The position numbers and the translations under genes are program-made. The notes beneath the pieces are model-generated. The model ran no database searches. It saw only the letters and a program-made list of their open reading frames with translations, and had not been told where the DNA came from. DNA of 64,000 nucleotides from Pedobacter lusitanus (lineage in GTDB: Bacteria; Bacteroidota; Bacteroidia; Sphingobacteriales; Sphingobacteriaceae): NCBI RefSeq assembly GCF_040026395.1, contig NZ_CP157278.1:1488001-1552000 (forward strand). The letters run 5' to 3'. Below, one piece after another: positions 33,165-43,080 of the stretch. Each line of letters begins with the position of its first letter. Within the stretch, counting starts at the first letter, position 1.

Positions 33165-36069
33165 TGCTTTGATTTCTAAAAGTGATTAATGATATCAAAC
33201 CTACTTCTGATTCGGCCTTATTGACCGGCTGACTCTTTACAAACATATCTTTTAGCCCTAAACCCTGAAAACTATGCTGAATAAACATTTCTGTCGCTTC
33301 GGTCTCCAACAGCAGCTTATCGAGCTTATTTGTTTTCCATTTGTTGTGAACAATCTCCATGAAAGATTGTTCTAGAATTTCATCTTCCTTTAAATTAAAT
33401 TTCTGTAAAAACTGGTTATTGGCAACCAGAACTTTTCGGTCTCTGTCCAGTACTACCGCAGCTTCAGAATTCAGGTTGATCATACCTTTTGCATAGTTAA
33501 GTAAAGATATTAATCTGTTCTCCATTGCTTTTACCGGGGTAATTTTAGTAAAAGTAACTACAGCGCCGCTTATAAAATTATCCATTGTGCGGTAAGGCAT
33601 GATCCTTAAATTATACCACTCGTCTTTTTTCGTTGTAACCTCCAGCTCTTTCCCGGCCAGTTTTTCAATTACTTCTTTGATTGAATCTTCCAGGGAAGGA
33701 TAATCAAAATTGGAAACGATATGGGTAATAGATCTGCCTACATCACTTGGAATAACATTAAACAGTTTAGTGACCTGAGGAGTAAAACGAACAATATTAA
33801 GCTGGTTATCCAGAAATATAGTCCCGATTTCAGTATTATCCAGCAGGTTTTTCATATCATTATTCAGCTGAGTTAATTCCTCTGCTTTATTCTGATACTG
33901 GAGATTGATGGTCATGAGCTCTTCATTCAGCGACTGCATTTCCTCTTTGGTAGTCAGGGCTTCTTCGTTAGTACTCTGTAATTCTTCATTGGTACTCTGC
34001 AGCTCTTCATTGGTAGATTTCAATTCTTCCAGCGAGGTTTCCATCTGCTCAATAGTACTGTGTAACTGTTGTTTGGTATAAATCAGCTCTTTTTCCAGCT
34101 CCTCTACCGCTCCCTCTCTTGATGGATCTATATTAAGGCCTTTGGTCACTCTCTTTTTCTTGAGCGGTCCCAGATCATAAAAGGTTACCAGCAGCAAATC
34201 CTGCAACGGCAACTCTGTCATGTAGGTGACCTTAAAACGCACCAGGTAAACCCCGTTTTCTTCCTTAATCTTTATATCAGAAACCTCTATATTCTCTTTT
34301 TGCTCCCAAACCTGATGCAGAGCATTCCCCAGGGCATATTTAAGTTCTTCTCTGGCCAGCCTGTGAATATTGAATATGGCCTCACCAGAGTTAATCTGCA
34401 TAAACTTTGAGGTTTTACCATTAATATAAAGGATATCGCCACGTTCATTCAATAATAACGATGTTGGCGTATAGTTTTCCAGCAGGACTTTATGAAAAGT
34501 TTCTACTAAAGGATTCTTAATGTTTTTAACCGGCAGCTGCATCTTCACATTTTTATTATGCTGATTGGCAACATGAAATGGAAAATCAAGCATATTCCCG
34601 AGAGAAGCACCTTCTTTACGCTGGAAAAGCTTCCATTTCGTATCTAAGTTAGTAAAGCTATCATGAAAAGTCCCTACAGATTCTGCCGGGCCAAGGAATA
34701 AAAGCCCATTAGGATTCAGAGAATAATGAAAAACAGGAATGATTTTTTTCTGCAGCTCTGAAGTAAGATATATCATCACATTTCTGCAGCATAATAAATC
34801 CAGGCGTGTGAATGGTGCATCCTTAATGAGGTTATGCTGGGCAAATACAATCATTTCCCGAACCTCTTTTTTTACAATATATCCGTCATTCACCTTAACA
34901 AAAAATCGTTCCAGTCTTTCAGGAGATACTTCTGAACTTATATTGGCAAAGTAATTTCCAGACCGGGCATGATCAATAGCAATAGGATCAAGATCTGTGG
35001 CAAAGATCTGCAGTTTTGGTACTCTGTCTATCTTTGCTGATTCGAAATATTCTATTAGTAATATCGCAATAGAATAAGCTTCTTCACCTGTAGAACAACC
35101 TGCTACCCAGACACGAATAGGATCACCGATACCTCTGTTAGCCAGGTGGGCATATAATTTACTTTTTAAAACTTCGAATGCACTGTGATCTCTGAAAAAC
35201 TTGGTTACACCTATTAGTAATTCATTAAATAATAAAGCTATTTCGTTAGGATTTTCTCTCAGGTAATTGATATAGTCTACATAATCATGTAATTGATTAA
35301 TGGCTATTCTCCTTTCAATTCTTCTGATAATTGTATTTTTCTTATACAATGTAAAATCATGACCTGTATGGGAACGCAACAGCATTAATATCTTTTGCAG
35401 ATGTGTCTGGTTAGTATTATTCATCGCAATATCATCAGCCGACTTAGCGTCCATTAATGCCGGATGATTAATATACTGTATCAGTTTTACGGGCATATCT
35501 TCAGGAGCAAGTACATAATCCACCATGTTGGATTTTATAGCTGCATTAGGCATACTCGGATATTCAGCTGTCGCCGGATCCTGTACCATTGCCATCCCTA
35601 ACTTTTCCTTGATCATTCTCACACCGGTTTCTCCATCGGCACCCATTCCCGAAAAAATAATAGAAACAGCATTGCCCCACTGGTCTTCGGCAAGACTCTG
35701 CAAAAAATAATCAATAGACATGTGTGCACCTTTATAACGGGAAGCTTCCATTAACAATAAACGTCCGTTGTGTATACCCATATCTTTACCCGGAGGAATA
35801 ACATAAATATGATCCGGTTCAACCTGCGTACCATCTGTTGCTTCATCGATAATCATAGATGACACCGGCCGAAGCATGGCTGCCACATTAATATGATGGG
35901 AATTATCGAGGTGCATAATAATCACAAATGCCATCCCGCTTTTGACCGGCATATGTAAAAAGAACTTTTCAAAAGCATGAAATGAACCTGCAGACCCACC
36001 CATCCCGATGATTGGGAAAGATGATTTATTTTGTTCGGTTGTTTTTGATTTGGATGTTTGTGGAATCAT
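33157..36069 (-). CDS. CheB-CheR-PAS fusion signalling protein
   Basis: A 970-residue fusion. CheB methylesterase (about residues 20-205; Ser in GMGGSAGS, His in IIMHLDNS, Asp in FSGMGADGETG) is joined to CheR methyltransferase (about 225-490; RRIERR, VTKFFRD, and the AdoMet loop VWVAGCSTGEEAYS). A long coiled coil rich in ELQSTNEELQSTNEEL (about 665-745) follows, then two PAS domains to the end. It has both the methyl-adding and methyl-removing activities of chemotaxis adaptation in one chain. There is no receptor, CheA or CheW gene in the window. It is first of the operon; a -7-like TATTTTTG at 36126-36133 on the minus strand may be its promoter. Confidence 0.95.
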   Translation of the reverse strand: MIPQTSKSKTTEQNKSSFPIIGMGGSAGSFHAFEKFFLHMPVKSGMAFVIIMHLDNSHHINVAAMLRPVSSMIIDEATDGTQVEPDHIYVIPPGKDMGIHNGRLLLMEASRYKGAHMSIDYFLQSLAEDQWGNAVSIIFSGMGADGETGVRMIKEKLGMAMVQDPATAEYPSMPNAAIKSNMVDYVLAPEDMPVKLIQYINHPALMDAKSADDIAMNNTNQTHLQKILMLLRSHTGHDFTLYKKNTIIRRIERRIAINQLHDYVDYINYLRENPNEIALLFNELLIGVTKFFRDHSAFEVLKSKLYAHLANRGIGDPIRVWVAGCSTGEEAYSIAILLIEYFESAKIDRVPKLQIFATDLDPIAIDHARSGNYFANISSEVSPERLERFFVKVNDGYIVKKEVREMIVFAQHNLIKDAPFTRLDLLCCRNVMIYLTSELQKKIIPVFHYSLNPNGLLFLGPAESVGTFHDSFTNLDTKWKLFQRKEGASLGNMLDFPFHVANQHNKNVKMQLPVKNIKNPLVETFHKVLLENYTPTSLLLNERGDILYINGKTSKFMQINSGEAIFNIHRLAREELKYALGNALHQVWEQKENIEVSDIKIKEENGVYLVRFKVTYMTELPLQDLLLVTFYDLGPLKKKRVTKGLNIDPSREGAVEELEKELIYTKQQLHSTIEQMETSLEELKSTNEELQSTNEELQSTNEEALTTKEEMQSLNEELMTINLQYQNKAEELTQLNNDMKNLLDNTEIGTIFLDNQLNIVRFTPQVTKLFNVIPSDVGRSITHIVSNFDYPSLEDSIKEVIEKLAGKELEVTTKKDEWYNLRIMPYRTMDNFISGAVVTFTKITPVKAMENRLISLLNYAKGMINLNSEAAVVLDRDRKVLVANNQFLQKFNLKEDEILEQSFMEIVHNKWKTNKLDKLLLETEATEMFIQHSFQGLGLKDMFVKSQPVNKAESEVGLISLITFRNQSSG

Positions 36070-36318
36070 TATTTTTCTCTCAATAAATCTTATAAAGCTA
36101 AAATAAAGTTGCTAGTTTCCGGTTACAAAAATATATTAAAAGATAAACTTATTAAATCAATTTTGCATGAATCATCGCTAAATCGTTATTATTCTGTCAA
36201 TTGACATCGGGTGAATCCTGCTCTTTTTTTTGTGAAATTTATCTCTGACAGGAAATACAAACAGGTATCCACCCGGATGAAAAAAATAATATAACAACAG
36301 ATTACTTAATCGTAAGAT

Positions 36319-37014
36319 TTAATTTCCTTTGGAAAGCATTGTTGATTGATCACTATAAGATATGGTATGGAGAAGTTTGCGGTGATTACTCTTGCCGGTT
36401 GCAGCATGCCTGATCAGGCGAAACATAGCAGTGTAAGTGTCATCCCAGGATAAAGTCCGGACAGTATCAGTATAGGGATCCACACATGGAAACGAATGTA
36501 CATTGGCATGAAAAGTTTTCCTGTTATCATGCTGTGAATATCCTTGTGTAAAAACAAGATCAGCCTTTTCGACCAGTTTCTTTTCTAAGATGGTCATCTC
36601 CTCTGGTGAACGCCTGAACATGGAAACTTCATCCATGCAGTCAAATATGGTTAGTTTAGGTTTGTGTTTTTTAGTAAAGGCCAGAGCCGAAGAAGTATAA
36701 TACCAGAATGTCCAGTTATCCAGATCTGCATTTACGAGAAATTCATCGATTAACCGGGTCATACATTTGGTGATCTGACCAGAACTTAATCCTGGTCTTA
36801 AATGAGGTACCAGTTTCCACAGTGTTTCAGATCTGGTTCCAAAAGATAAATAAGGGCCTTCCTTTGCATCAAAAACAGGGTTTTCGACAAAAAACACATT
36901 GGTATCATTAGCAAACCGCAGTAATAGCTGCTGCGGCCGCTGCAATAGAAAGTCCCAGCGAAGATGCGAGAAACAAAGCAAATTCTTTGGTGCCATACCC
37001 ATATTCTGTTTCAT
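36319..37014 (-). pseudogene. Glycosyltransferase (TuaH/GT4-like) with internal deletion
   Basis: A 231-residue frame that begins like a full glycosyltransferase: LCFSHLRWDFLLQRPQQLL, FDCMDEVSMFRRSPEEM and ADLVFTQGYS, then HANVHSFPCVDP near residue 180. In the family this is followed by the nucleotide-sugar-binding C-domain of about 150 residues or more, ending in a motif like SWDxTWxxM. Here HSFPCVDP runs straight into TLSWDDTYTAMFRLI at 188-201, so the C-domain appears deleted in frame near 36,460-36,480. The last 30 residues are low in similarity to anything I know. It is probably inactive as a transferase. Confidence 0.65.
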
Positions 37015-37230
37015 AATATTGAGGAGAGATTAATTTTAAATCAAAATTAAGACGATTTTTCAACTAACCATCAGTATAAACACCTGAAAGTTCTGTGTTA
37101 AATACCTATTTTAAGATTGTAAGATCTTTTAATCTTTTTATATTCTTGCCTTCCCTTTGTTTTTCTTACCATACATCAATACAACAACAATTTAATTATA
37201 CCATATTTGTCGTATAAAAAAATTACAGAC

Positions 37231-37809
37231 ATGAAAAAACTACTTGTATTATTATTTGCAGCCTCTGCTGCACTATTTGCTTTTAAGCCGGCGGCCAATA
37301 CGTGGACTGCAGATAAAGCGCACTCAAAATTAGGATTTGTTATTACCCACCTGATGATTACTGACGTTGAAGGTTCCTTCAAAAACTTTGAATCAACAAT
37401 TGTTGCTTCTAAAGATGACTTCTCTGATGCAGTTGTTACTTTAACAGCTGATGTAAATTCAGTAAATACAGAAGATGACAAAAGAGATGGTCACCTGAAA
37501 AGTGCAGATTTCTTTGACGCAGAGAAATTCCCTAAATTAACTTTCAAAAGTACTTCAGTAAAAAAATTAGCTGGTAATAAATTCAAAGTAAGTGGTCTGT
37601 TAAGTTTACATGGTGTAACTAAACCAGTTACTTTAGATGCTACCTTAAGAGGTGTAACTACTAACCCAATGTCTAAAAAAGCTACTGCTGGCTTCAAAGT
37701 AACCGGAACAATTAAAAGAGCTGATTTTGCTTTAGGTTCAAAATATCCAAGTGCAATGTTAAGCGATGAAATCACACTTAACGCAAATACTGAGTTTGTT
37801 AAAAACTAG
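37231..37809 (+). CDS. YceI-like periplasmic lipid-binding protein
   Basis: A 192-residue exported protein starting at the ATG at 37231 with signal MKKLLVLLFAASAALFAF. The YceI domain covers the rest: WTADKAHSKLGFVITHLMIT, the DDKRDGHLKSADFFDAEKFP stretch (about residues 90-110), and LSLHGVTKPVTLDA. Members form a lipocalin-like barrel that holds isoprenoid chains, such as polyprenyl quinone. The gene is alone. A CATATTTG at 37202-37209 is one mismatch from the -7 consensus. A two-way terminator follows. Confidence 0.94.
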   Translation: MKKLLVLLFAASAALFAFKPAANTWTADKAHSKLGFVITHLMITDVEGSFKNFESTIVASKDDFSDAVVTLTADVNSVNTEDDKRDGHLKSADFFDAEKFPKLTFKSTSVKKLAGNKFKVSGLLSLHGVTKPVTLDATLRGVTTNPMSKKATAGFKVTGTIKRADFALGSKYPSAMLSDEITLNANTEFVKN

Positions 37810-37843
37810 TAAAGATATTATTTCAGGCAGACCTGACTGAATA

Positions 37844-37881
37844 GAAAAAGCCACTGCTCCTTAAGGGACAGTGGCTTTTTC
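37844..37881. terminator. Bidirectional intrinsic terminator
   Basis: Arms GAAAAAGCCACTG (37844-37856) and its complement (37869-37881), with further weaker pairing inside, separated by a 12-base loop region. A and T runs on both sides serve the yceI gene on the plus strand and the M13 peptidase gene on the minus strand. Confidence 0.9.
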
Positions 37882-37899
37882 ATTTAAACTGGTATATGT

Positions 37900-39942
37900 T
37901 TACCAGATTTTCACTCTTTTATCAGGAGCAAGGTATAATGAATCACCAGATTTCACATTAAAAGCTGTGTAAAATTCAGGGATATTTCTTACCACTCCAT
38001 TCACACGGAATCTTGCAGGAGAATGCGGATCTGTTCCTACCTGTTTTCTCAGTGCCTGTTCTCTTGACTTGTTTAACCAAACCTGTCCCCAGCCAATAAA
38101 CACACGCTGATCACCATTAAAGCCATCCAGAACCGGAGCAGTTTTACCATTAAGACTGGCGTGATAAGCTTTCAGGGCGATAGTCAGTCCGCCAAGGTCA
38201 CCAATATTCTCCCCTAAAGTAAATTCACCATTTACATTCAGATCGCTCAAAACTTTAAATCCACTGTACTGTGCTGCCAAAGCACCTGTTCTTTTCTTAA
38301 ATTCGCTCAGGTCATTTTTTGTCCACCAGTTACGCATTACCCCATCACCATCAAAAGTACTGCCCTGATCATCAAAGCCATGTCCGATTTCGTGACCGAT
38401 TACTGCACCAATACCACCATAATTAACAGCATCATCTGCATTCATATCAAAAAATGGTGGCTGCAGAATAGCTGCTGGAAATACAATTTCATTCAATGGC
38501 GGATTATAATAAGCATTAACCGTCTGCGGAGTCATTCCCCATTCTGAACGGTCAACCGGAGTACCTAGTTTTTTCATCATCCGATTGTATTCAAAAGCTG
38601 TTGAACGGGTCATGTTTCCATAAAGATCATCCTTAACTATTTTAAGTGTTGAATAATCTCTCCATTTATCAGGATAACCAATTTTAGGTGTAAACTTGCT
38701 GATCTTTTTCAATGCCTCTGTTTTGGTTTCCGGACTCATCCATTCCAGATTCTGAATACTTGCTTCATAAGCTTTAAGCAGATTTCCTACCAGTACAAGC
38801 ATCCTTGCCTTTGCTTCCGGTGAAAAATGTTTCTCTACATATAGTTTTCCTACCATCTCTCCCAAAGAGCTATTGACTACACCTACAGCTCTGCGCCATT
38901 GCGGACGCTGTTTAGGCACCCCATTCAGAATAGTTCCGTTGAAATTAAAGTTTTCTTCATCCAGTGCAGTATTCAGCGAACCGGCAGCTCCATTAACCAA
39001 ACTCCATTTCAGATAAGTCTTCCAGGTAGTAAGCGGAGTGTTTTTTATAACAGCATTCAGATCTTTGGTATAATTCACCTGCGCAACAACAACGCTATCT
39101 ACGTTTTTCACCCCAGCTTCATTCAGCATAGCCTGCCAGTCAAAATCAGGCATTAAAGTATTCAGCTTGTTTACTGCATATTTATTATATAAACCAGCCA
39201 TATTTCTGGTTTCTTCTTTTTTCATTTGTTTAGAAGCCATCAGGGTTTCCAAAGCCATTATTTCTGCTGCTTTGGGTTTTGCAGCAGCAACACCTGCCAG
39301 GATCAGCATTTTTTCAATATGTGCTACATATTTAGTTCTGATTTCTTTGGACTTAGCATTGTCTGTAAAATAATATTCTCTGTCAGGTAGCCCCAGACCA
39401 CCCTGCCAGCTTAACAACATATAATTTTTAGGATCCTTAAAGTCCTCTGTAACTGCCACACTAAAAGGAGCCGCATTCCCTATTTTACTTGCATAAGCAA
39501 AGTAAGCGGCAAGTTCTTTCTGATTTTTGATTGCATCAATCTTCTTAAACTCTCCGGCAAGTGGTTTCACTCCTACTGCATCCCTTGCAGTCATATTCAT
39601 ATAGGAGCCATACAAATCACCAATCTTCTGTTCTTCTGAACCATCTGCAAACTTTCCTGCAGCTGCTTTTTCTATAATCTCTTTAACATCTTCCTGTGCC
39701 TTATCGTTCACCATCGAACCTACACTTGCTGAAGGCTTATCTGACGGAATTTCGGTCTTTTTAATCCAGCTACCATTCACATACTCCATGAAGTTGTTTC
39801 CCGGAAGAACCTGTTTATCCATATTTTCGAGAATTATCCCCGATTTAGGATCGTCTGTCGAACGAAACGAATGGAATGCTACACTGATCAGCAGGGAACC
39901 CGCTATCAATGGCACACCCAATGAGAGTTTTAAATTATTCAT
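37900..39942 (-). CDS. pepO: M13-family zinc metallopeptidase (PepO/neprilysin-like)
   Basis: A 680-residue exported endopeptidase. An N-terminal hydrophobic segment (about residues 10-28) is a signal or anchor without a lipobox. The M13 N-domain (about 45-420) is followed by the catalytic domain: VIGHEIGHGFDDQGSTFD (zinc His pair and catalytic Glu) and GENIGDLGGLTIALKAY (third zinc ligand Glu). The NAYYNPPLNEIVFPAAILQP stretch is the substrate strand. It cleaves small peptides outside the cytoplasm. The C-terminus, LAPDKRVKIW, matches the usual family ending. It is the only gene in its unit. Confidence 0.96.
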   Translation of the reverse strand: MNNLKLSLGVPLIAGSLLISVAFHSFRSTDDPKSGIILENMDKQVLPGNNFMEYVNGSWIKKTEIPSDKPSASVGSMVNDKAQEDVKEIIEKAAAGKFADGSEEQKIGDLYGSYMNMTARDAVGVKPLAGEFKKIDAIKNQKELAAYFAYASKIGNAAPFSVAVTEDFKDPKNYMLLSWQGGLGLPDREYYFTDNAKSKEIRTKYVAHIEKMLILAGVAAAKPKAAEIMALETLMASKQMKKEETRNMAGLYNKYAVNKLNTLMPDFDWQAMLNEAGVKNVDSVVVAQVNYTKDLNAVIKNTPLTTWKTYLKWSLVNGAAGSLNTALDEENFNFNGTILNGVPKQRPQWRRAVGVVNSSLGEMVGKLYVEKHFSPEAKARMLVLVGNLLKAYEASIQNLEWMSPETKTEALKKISKFTPKIGYPDKWRDYSTLKIVKDDLYGNMTRSTAFEYNRMMKKLGTPVDRSEWGMTPQTVNAYYNPPLNEIVFPAAILQPPFFDMNADDAVNYGGIGAVIGHEIGHGFDDQGSTFDGDGVMRNWWTKNDLSEFKKRTGALAAQYSGFKVLSDLNVNGEFTLGENIGDLGGLTIALKAYHASLNGKTAPVLDGFNGDQRVFIGWGQVWLNKSREQALRKQVGTDPHSPARFRVNGVVRNIPEFYTAFNVKSGDSLYLAPDKRVKIW

Positions 39943-40081
39943 ATCTTATTCTTTAGTTTAACCAAATCTACTAAGAATAGGCAGCCGTTTATAATCCATC
40001 TGATAATTTGTTTATGCTTCTCAGTTTTATTTCAATAAATTGCGCCCTGCTTGAAAAAGATTGCAGAATAGAAGATTATAG

Positions 40082-41359
40082 ATGACAAGGATTGATAAAG
40101 ACACACCTATAGCTGTTATTGGCCTGGGTTACGTTGGCTTACCACTGGCAGTAGCTTTTGCCAGATATTTCAAAGTAACAGGCTTCGATACTAAACAAAA
40201 ACGTATAGAGGAACTAAATACCGGACACGATAATACGCTTGAAATCACTGAAAGTCATTTACTCAAAGTGAAACCAAGCCTATCGTTCACTTATAATGCT
40301 GATGACTTACAGCAGGCACGTATTTATATCATTACTGTTCCAACTCCGATTGACAAGTTTAATCATCCTGACCTGTCTGCTTTATATAAAGCAAGCGAAA
40401 CTGTTGGCAGGTATCTGAAGCACGGCGACATTGTAATTTATGAATCAACGGTATATCCTGGTGTTACAGAAGAAGAATGTGCCCCAGTACTGGAACGTGC
40501 ATCCGGACTCAGGTTTAATGAGGATTTCTTTTGCGGTTATTCACCTGAGCGAATAAATCCGGGTGATAAAGAGCATACACTAACTAAAATCTTAAAAATC
40601 ACGTCAGGTTCAACACCAGAAACTGCAGATCGTGTTGACGAGTTGTACCGTACAATCATTACAGCCGGAACTTACAGAGCTCCAAGCATTAAAATAGCTG
40701 AAGCTGCCAAGGTCATAGAAAATGCACAGAGAGATATAAATATCGCCTTTGTCAATGAACTGGCTAAGATATTTAACCTGATCGGTTTAAATACTCTCGA
40801 GATACTTGAAGCAGCCGGGACTAAATGGAATTTCCTGAATTTCAAACCTGGTCTTGTAGGTGGACATTGTATTGGCGTAGATCCCTACTACCTTGCCCAA
40901 AAGGCGCAGGAAGCAGGTTATCATCCTGAAATTATCCTTGCAGGAAGACGTTTAAATGATGGTATGGGACAATATATTGCTGATGAAGTAATTAAACTGA
41001 TGGTTCGTAAACAAATACAGGTAACTGCCAGCGAAGTTCTGATTCTGGGTTTCACCTTCAAGGAAAATTGTCCCGATGTACGTAATACCAGGGTAATTGA
41101 TATTGTGACCCGGTTGAAAGAATACCACGTTAATGTATGTATCCTTGATCCATGGGCAGATCCCGAACATGTATATCAGGAATATGGCATTACCTGTCAG
41201 AATGAACAGATCACAGACCGCAAATTTGACGCTGTAATCGCAGCTGTTGCCCACACAGAATTTGAAGATCTTGATATTCAGCAGCTTTGTAAAGAAAACA
41301 CTGTAGTATATGATATAAAAGGTATGTTACCTGAAGAACTTACTCATGGAAGACTTTAA
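40082..41359 (+). CDS. Nucleotide-sugar dehydrogenase, WbpO/TviB type
   Basis: A 425-residue NAD-dependent dehydrogenase that oxidises the C6 of a UDP-N-acetylhexosamine to the acid. The N-terminal Rossmann fold has [20 protein letters not shown] (about residues 11-30), the middle helix [20 protein letters not shown], and the catalytic Cys in [19 protein letters not shown] (about 258-276). The sequence is of the Vi-antigen TviB / Pseudomonas WbpO group. It overlaps the next gene, a WbpP/TviC epimerase, by 14 bases, and together they should make UDP-GalNAcA from UDP-GlcNAc for a surface polysaccharide. No other polysaccharide genes are adjacent except the damaged glycosyltransferase. Confidence 0.93.
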   Translation: MTRIDKDTPIAVIGLGYVGLPLAVAFARYFKVTGFDTKQKRIEELNTGHDNTLEITESHLLKVKPSLSFTYNADDLQQARIYIITVPTPIDKFNHPDLSALYKASETVGRYLKHGDIVIYESTVYPGVTEEECAPVLERASGLRFNEDFFCGYSPERINPGDKEHTLTKILKITSGSTPETADRVDELYRTIITAGTYRAPSIKIAEAAKVIENAQRDINIAFVNELAKIFNLIGLNTLEILEAAGTKWNFLNFKPGLVGGHCIGVDPYYLAQKAQEAGYHPEIILAGRRLNDGMGQYIADEVIKLMVRKQIQVTASEVLILGFTFKENCPDVRNTRVIDIVTRLKEYHVNVCILDPWADPEHVYQEYGITCQNEQITDRKFDAVIAAVAHTEFEDLDIQQLCKENTVVYDIKGMLPEELTHGRL

Positions 41360-42350
41360 AAATCAACTGTATCTTAAACCTTACCATAACCAGGATTTAA
41401 GTAAATCATCTTTTCTGATAACCGGGGGAGCCGGTTTTATCGGATCCAACCTGGTTCAGTACTTATTGAAATATGGTGCTGCGAAAGTCCGGGTACTGGA
41501 TAATTTGTCAACGGGTTTTTTAAAGAATATACAGGAATTTGAATCTAATCCTGCTTTTGAGTTTATCCAAGGCGATATCCGTGATGCTGATACCTGTCTG
41601 ACTGCCTGTAAAGACATAGACTATGTTTCTCATCAGGCTGCTTTAGGTTCGGTTCCACGCTCTGTTAATGATCCTTCAACAACCAGTCAGGTAAACATAG
41701 AAGGTTTTTTAAATATGCTTATTGCTGTCAAAGATCAGCAGGTCAAAAGAATAGTTTATGCAGCTTCTTCTTCCACTTATGGAGACAGCAAGGAATTACC
41801 CAAAACAGAAGATCGTATCGGTACTCCCCTTTCCCCATATGCGGTAACCAAACTGGTTAATGAATTATATGCGGATGTTTTTAGAAAAACTTATGGAACA
41901 GATAGCATAGGTTTAAGATATTTTAATGTTTTTGGCCCCAATCAGGATCCAGAGGGAGCTTATGCAGCAGTTATCCCACTATTTATGAAAGCTGCCTTAG
42001 CTGGTCTGCCGCCCGTAATCAATGGTGACGGAAGTCAGACGCGTGATTTCACTTTCATAGAAAATGTAATACAGGCCAACATCAAAGCGCTTTTATTTAC
42101 TGGCAATTCACCACATTCAATCTACAATGTTGCCTGTAGTGAACGTATCTCGTTAAACCAGTTATGGGCCAGCATAAAAGAACTAAATGGCACAGATCCG
42201 GGACAAACTTACGGCCCCTCCAGGACAGGAGATATTCATGACTCACTGGCAGACATCAGCAGAATCCGCCACGATCTTGATTATGAACCATTATTTGATG
42301 TAAAGAAAGGCCTCCAATACACGCTAAACTGGATGAGGAATAAGTTCTAA
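41346..42350 (+). CDS. UDP-N-acetylglucosamine 4-epimerase, WbpP/TviC type
   Basis: A 334-residue extended short-chain dehydrogenase. The NAD site is [20 protein letters not shown] (about residues 24-43), the catalytic Ser is in AASSSTYGD, and the Tyr-Lys pair is in [12 protein letters not shown] (about 170-181). The [12 protein letters not shown] stretch (about 95-106) is the loop of the WbpP group, which prefers N-acetylated substrates. It interconverts UDP-GlcNAc and UDP-GalNAc, or the acid forms, feeding the dehydrogenase encoded just upstream. The two genes overlap by 14 bases, so they should be translated together. Confidence 0.93.
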   Translation: MEDFKNQLYLKPYHNQDLSKSSFLITGGAGFIGSNLVQYLLKYGAAKVRVLDNLSTGFLKNIQEFESNPAFEFIQGDIRDADTCLTACKDIDYVSHQAALGSVPRSVNDPSTTSQVNIEGFLNMLIAVKDQQVKRIVYAASSSTYGDSKELPKTEDRIGTPLSPYAVTKLVNELYADVFRKTYGTDSIGLRYFNVFGPNQDPEGAYAAVIPLFMKAALAGLPPVINGDGSQTRDFTFIENVIQANIKALLFTGNSPHSIYNVACSERISLNQLWASIKELNGTDPGQTYGPSRTGDIHDSLADISRIRHDLDYEPLFDVKKGLQYTLNWMRNKF

Positions 42351-42354
42351 ATAC

Positions 42355-43080
42355 TTATTCCTCATATTTATCTTCGATCTGGCTGGTAATAATTTTCTCA
42401 ACAGATCTCCAGTAAAATCTGGTCATCAGATCTTCTGCCCTTGACATAACTTCCGTAAATTCATATCCTGTAATCAAGTAATTATCTTTTGCAAACAGTC
42501 TGAATAACAATCTCTGTTTACGTTCATTTAATTTACGAAGCTTGATATTAGGCATAGTTTCTCTATGCATCGCGTAATTTTCAGCCAGATTCGCTGTAAT
42601 TAATCCCGTTTTAGGGTTCTTATATAAAAGAATCTCCCTGGAACTGGTTATCGCAGAAAAACAGAACCGACTATATAAATCAGGATGCAATCTGTTATTG
42701 TGTTTATTTAAAAATCTGGTGATTTCCAGCACAAGTTCAAAATTTCCATCGGGAAAATTCTGAACAAACTCTTCCTTAAAGCATACAAATAAATTTTCCG
42801 CTAGTCTCTCACTCTTGAATATGGCTAAACATATAGATAAAGCTGTGGTATAGGAAGCGTTTTGCCCCAGTTCACCCCATTCAAAATTACATTCATAAAA
42901 TGGGCGTACTACACCAGCCTGCTCAGGGAATATTTCAATTCCGTTCACCCACATTCTCCTGGTTGTTTTAACTGGCAAGGAAAGATCATCAGTAACAACT
43001 ATAGCTCCCCTGATATGAAAAACTGTTTCTGCCATCCCAATATCCCATTTGGTTTTCTTAGATCCTGCATAAATATTCAT
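42355..43080 (-). CDS. DUF6166-like protein of unknown function
   Basis: A 241-residue protein from the ATG at 43080 (a GTG at 43086 is also in frame). The first 140 residues resemble DUF6166: IYAGSKKTKWDIGM at the start and NFEWGELGQNASYTTALSIC with a following FKEEFVQNFP. The C-terminal 100 residues (NPKTGLITANLAENYAMH, LRKLNERKQRLLFRLF) are Arg/Lys-rich and predicted helical. No signal peptide or membrane segment is visible. Function is unknown. Its stop lies four bases from the stop of the convergent epimerase gene, so the transcripts meet tail to tail. Confidence 0.7.
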   Translation of the reverse strand: MNIYAGSKKTKWDIGMAETVFHIRGAIVVTDDLSLPVKTTRRMWVNGIEIFPEQAGVVRPFYECNFEWGELGQNASYTTALSICLAIFKSERLAENLFVCFKEEFVQNFPDGNFELVLEITRFLNKHNNRLHPDLYSRFCFSAITSSREILLYKNPKTGLITANLAENYAMHRETMPNIKLRKLNERKQRLLFRLFAKDNYLITGYEFTEVMSRAEDLMTRFYWRSVEKIITSQIEDKYEE

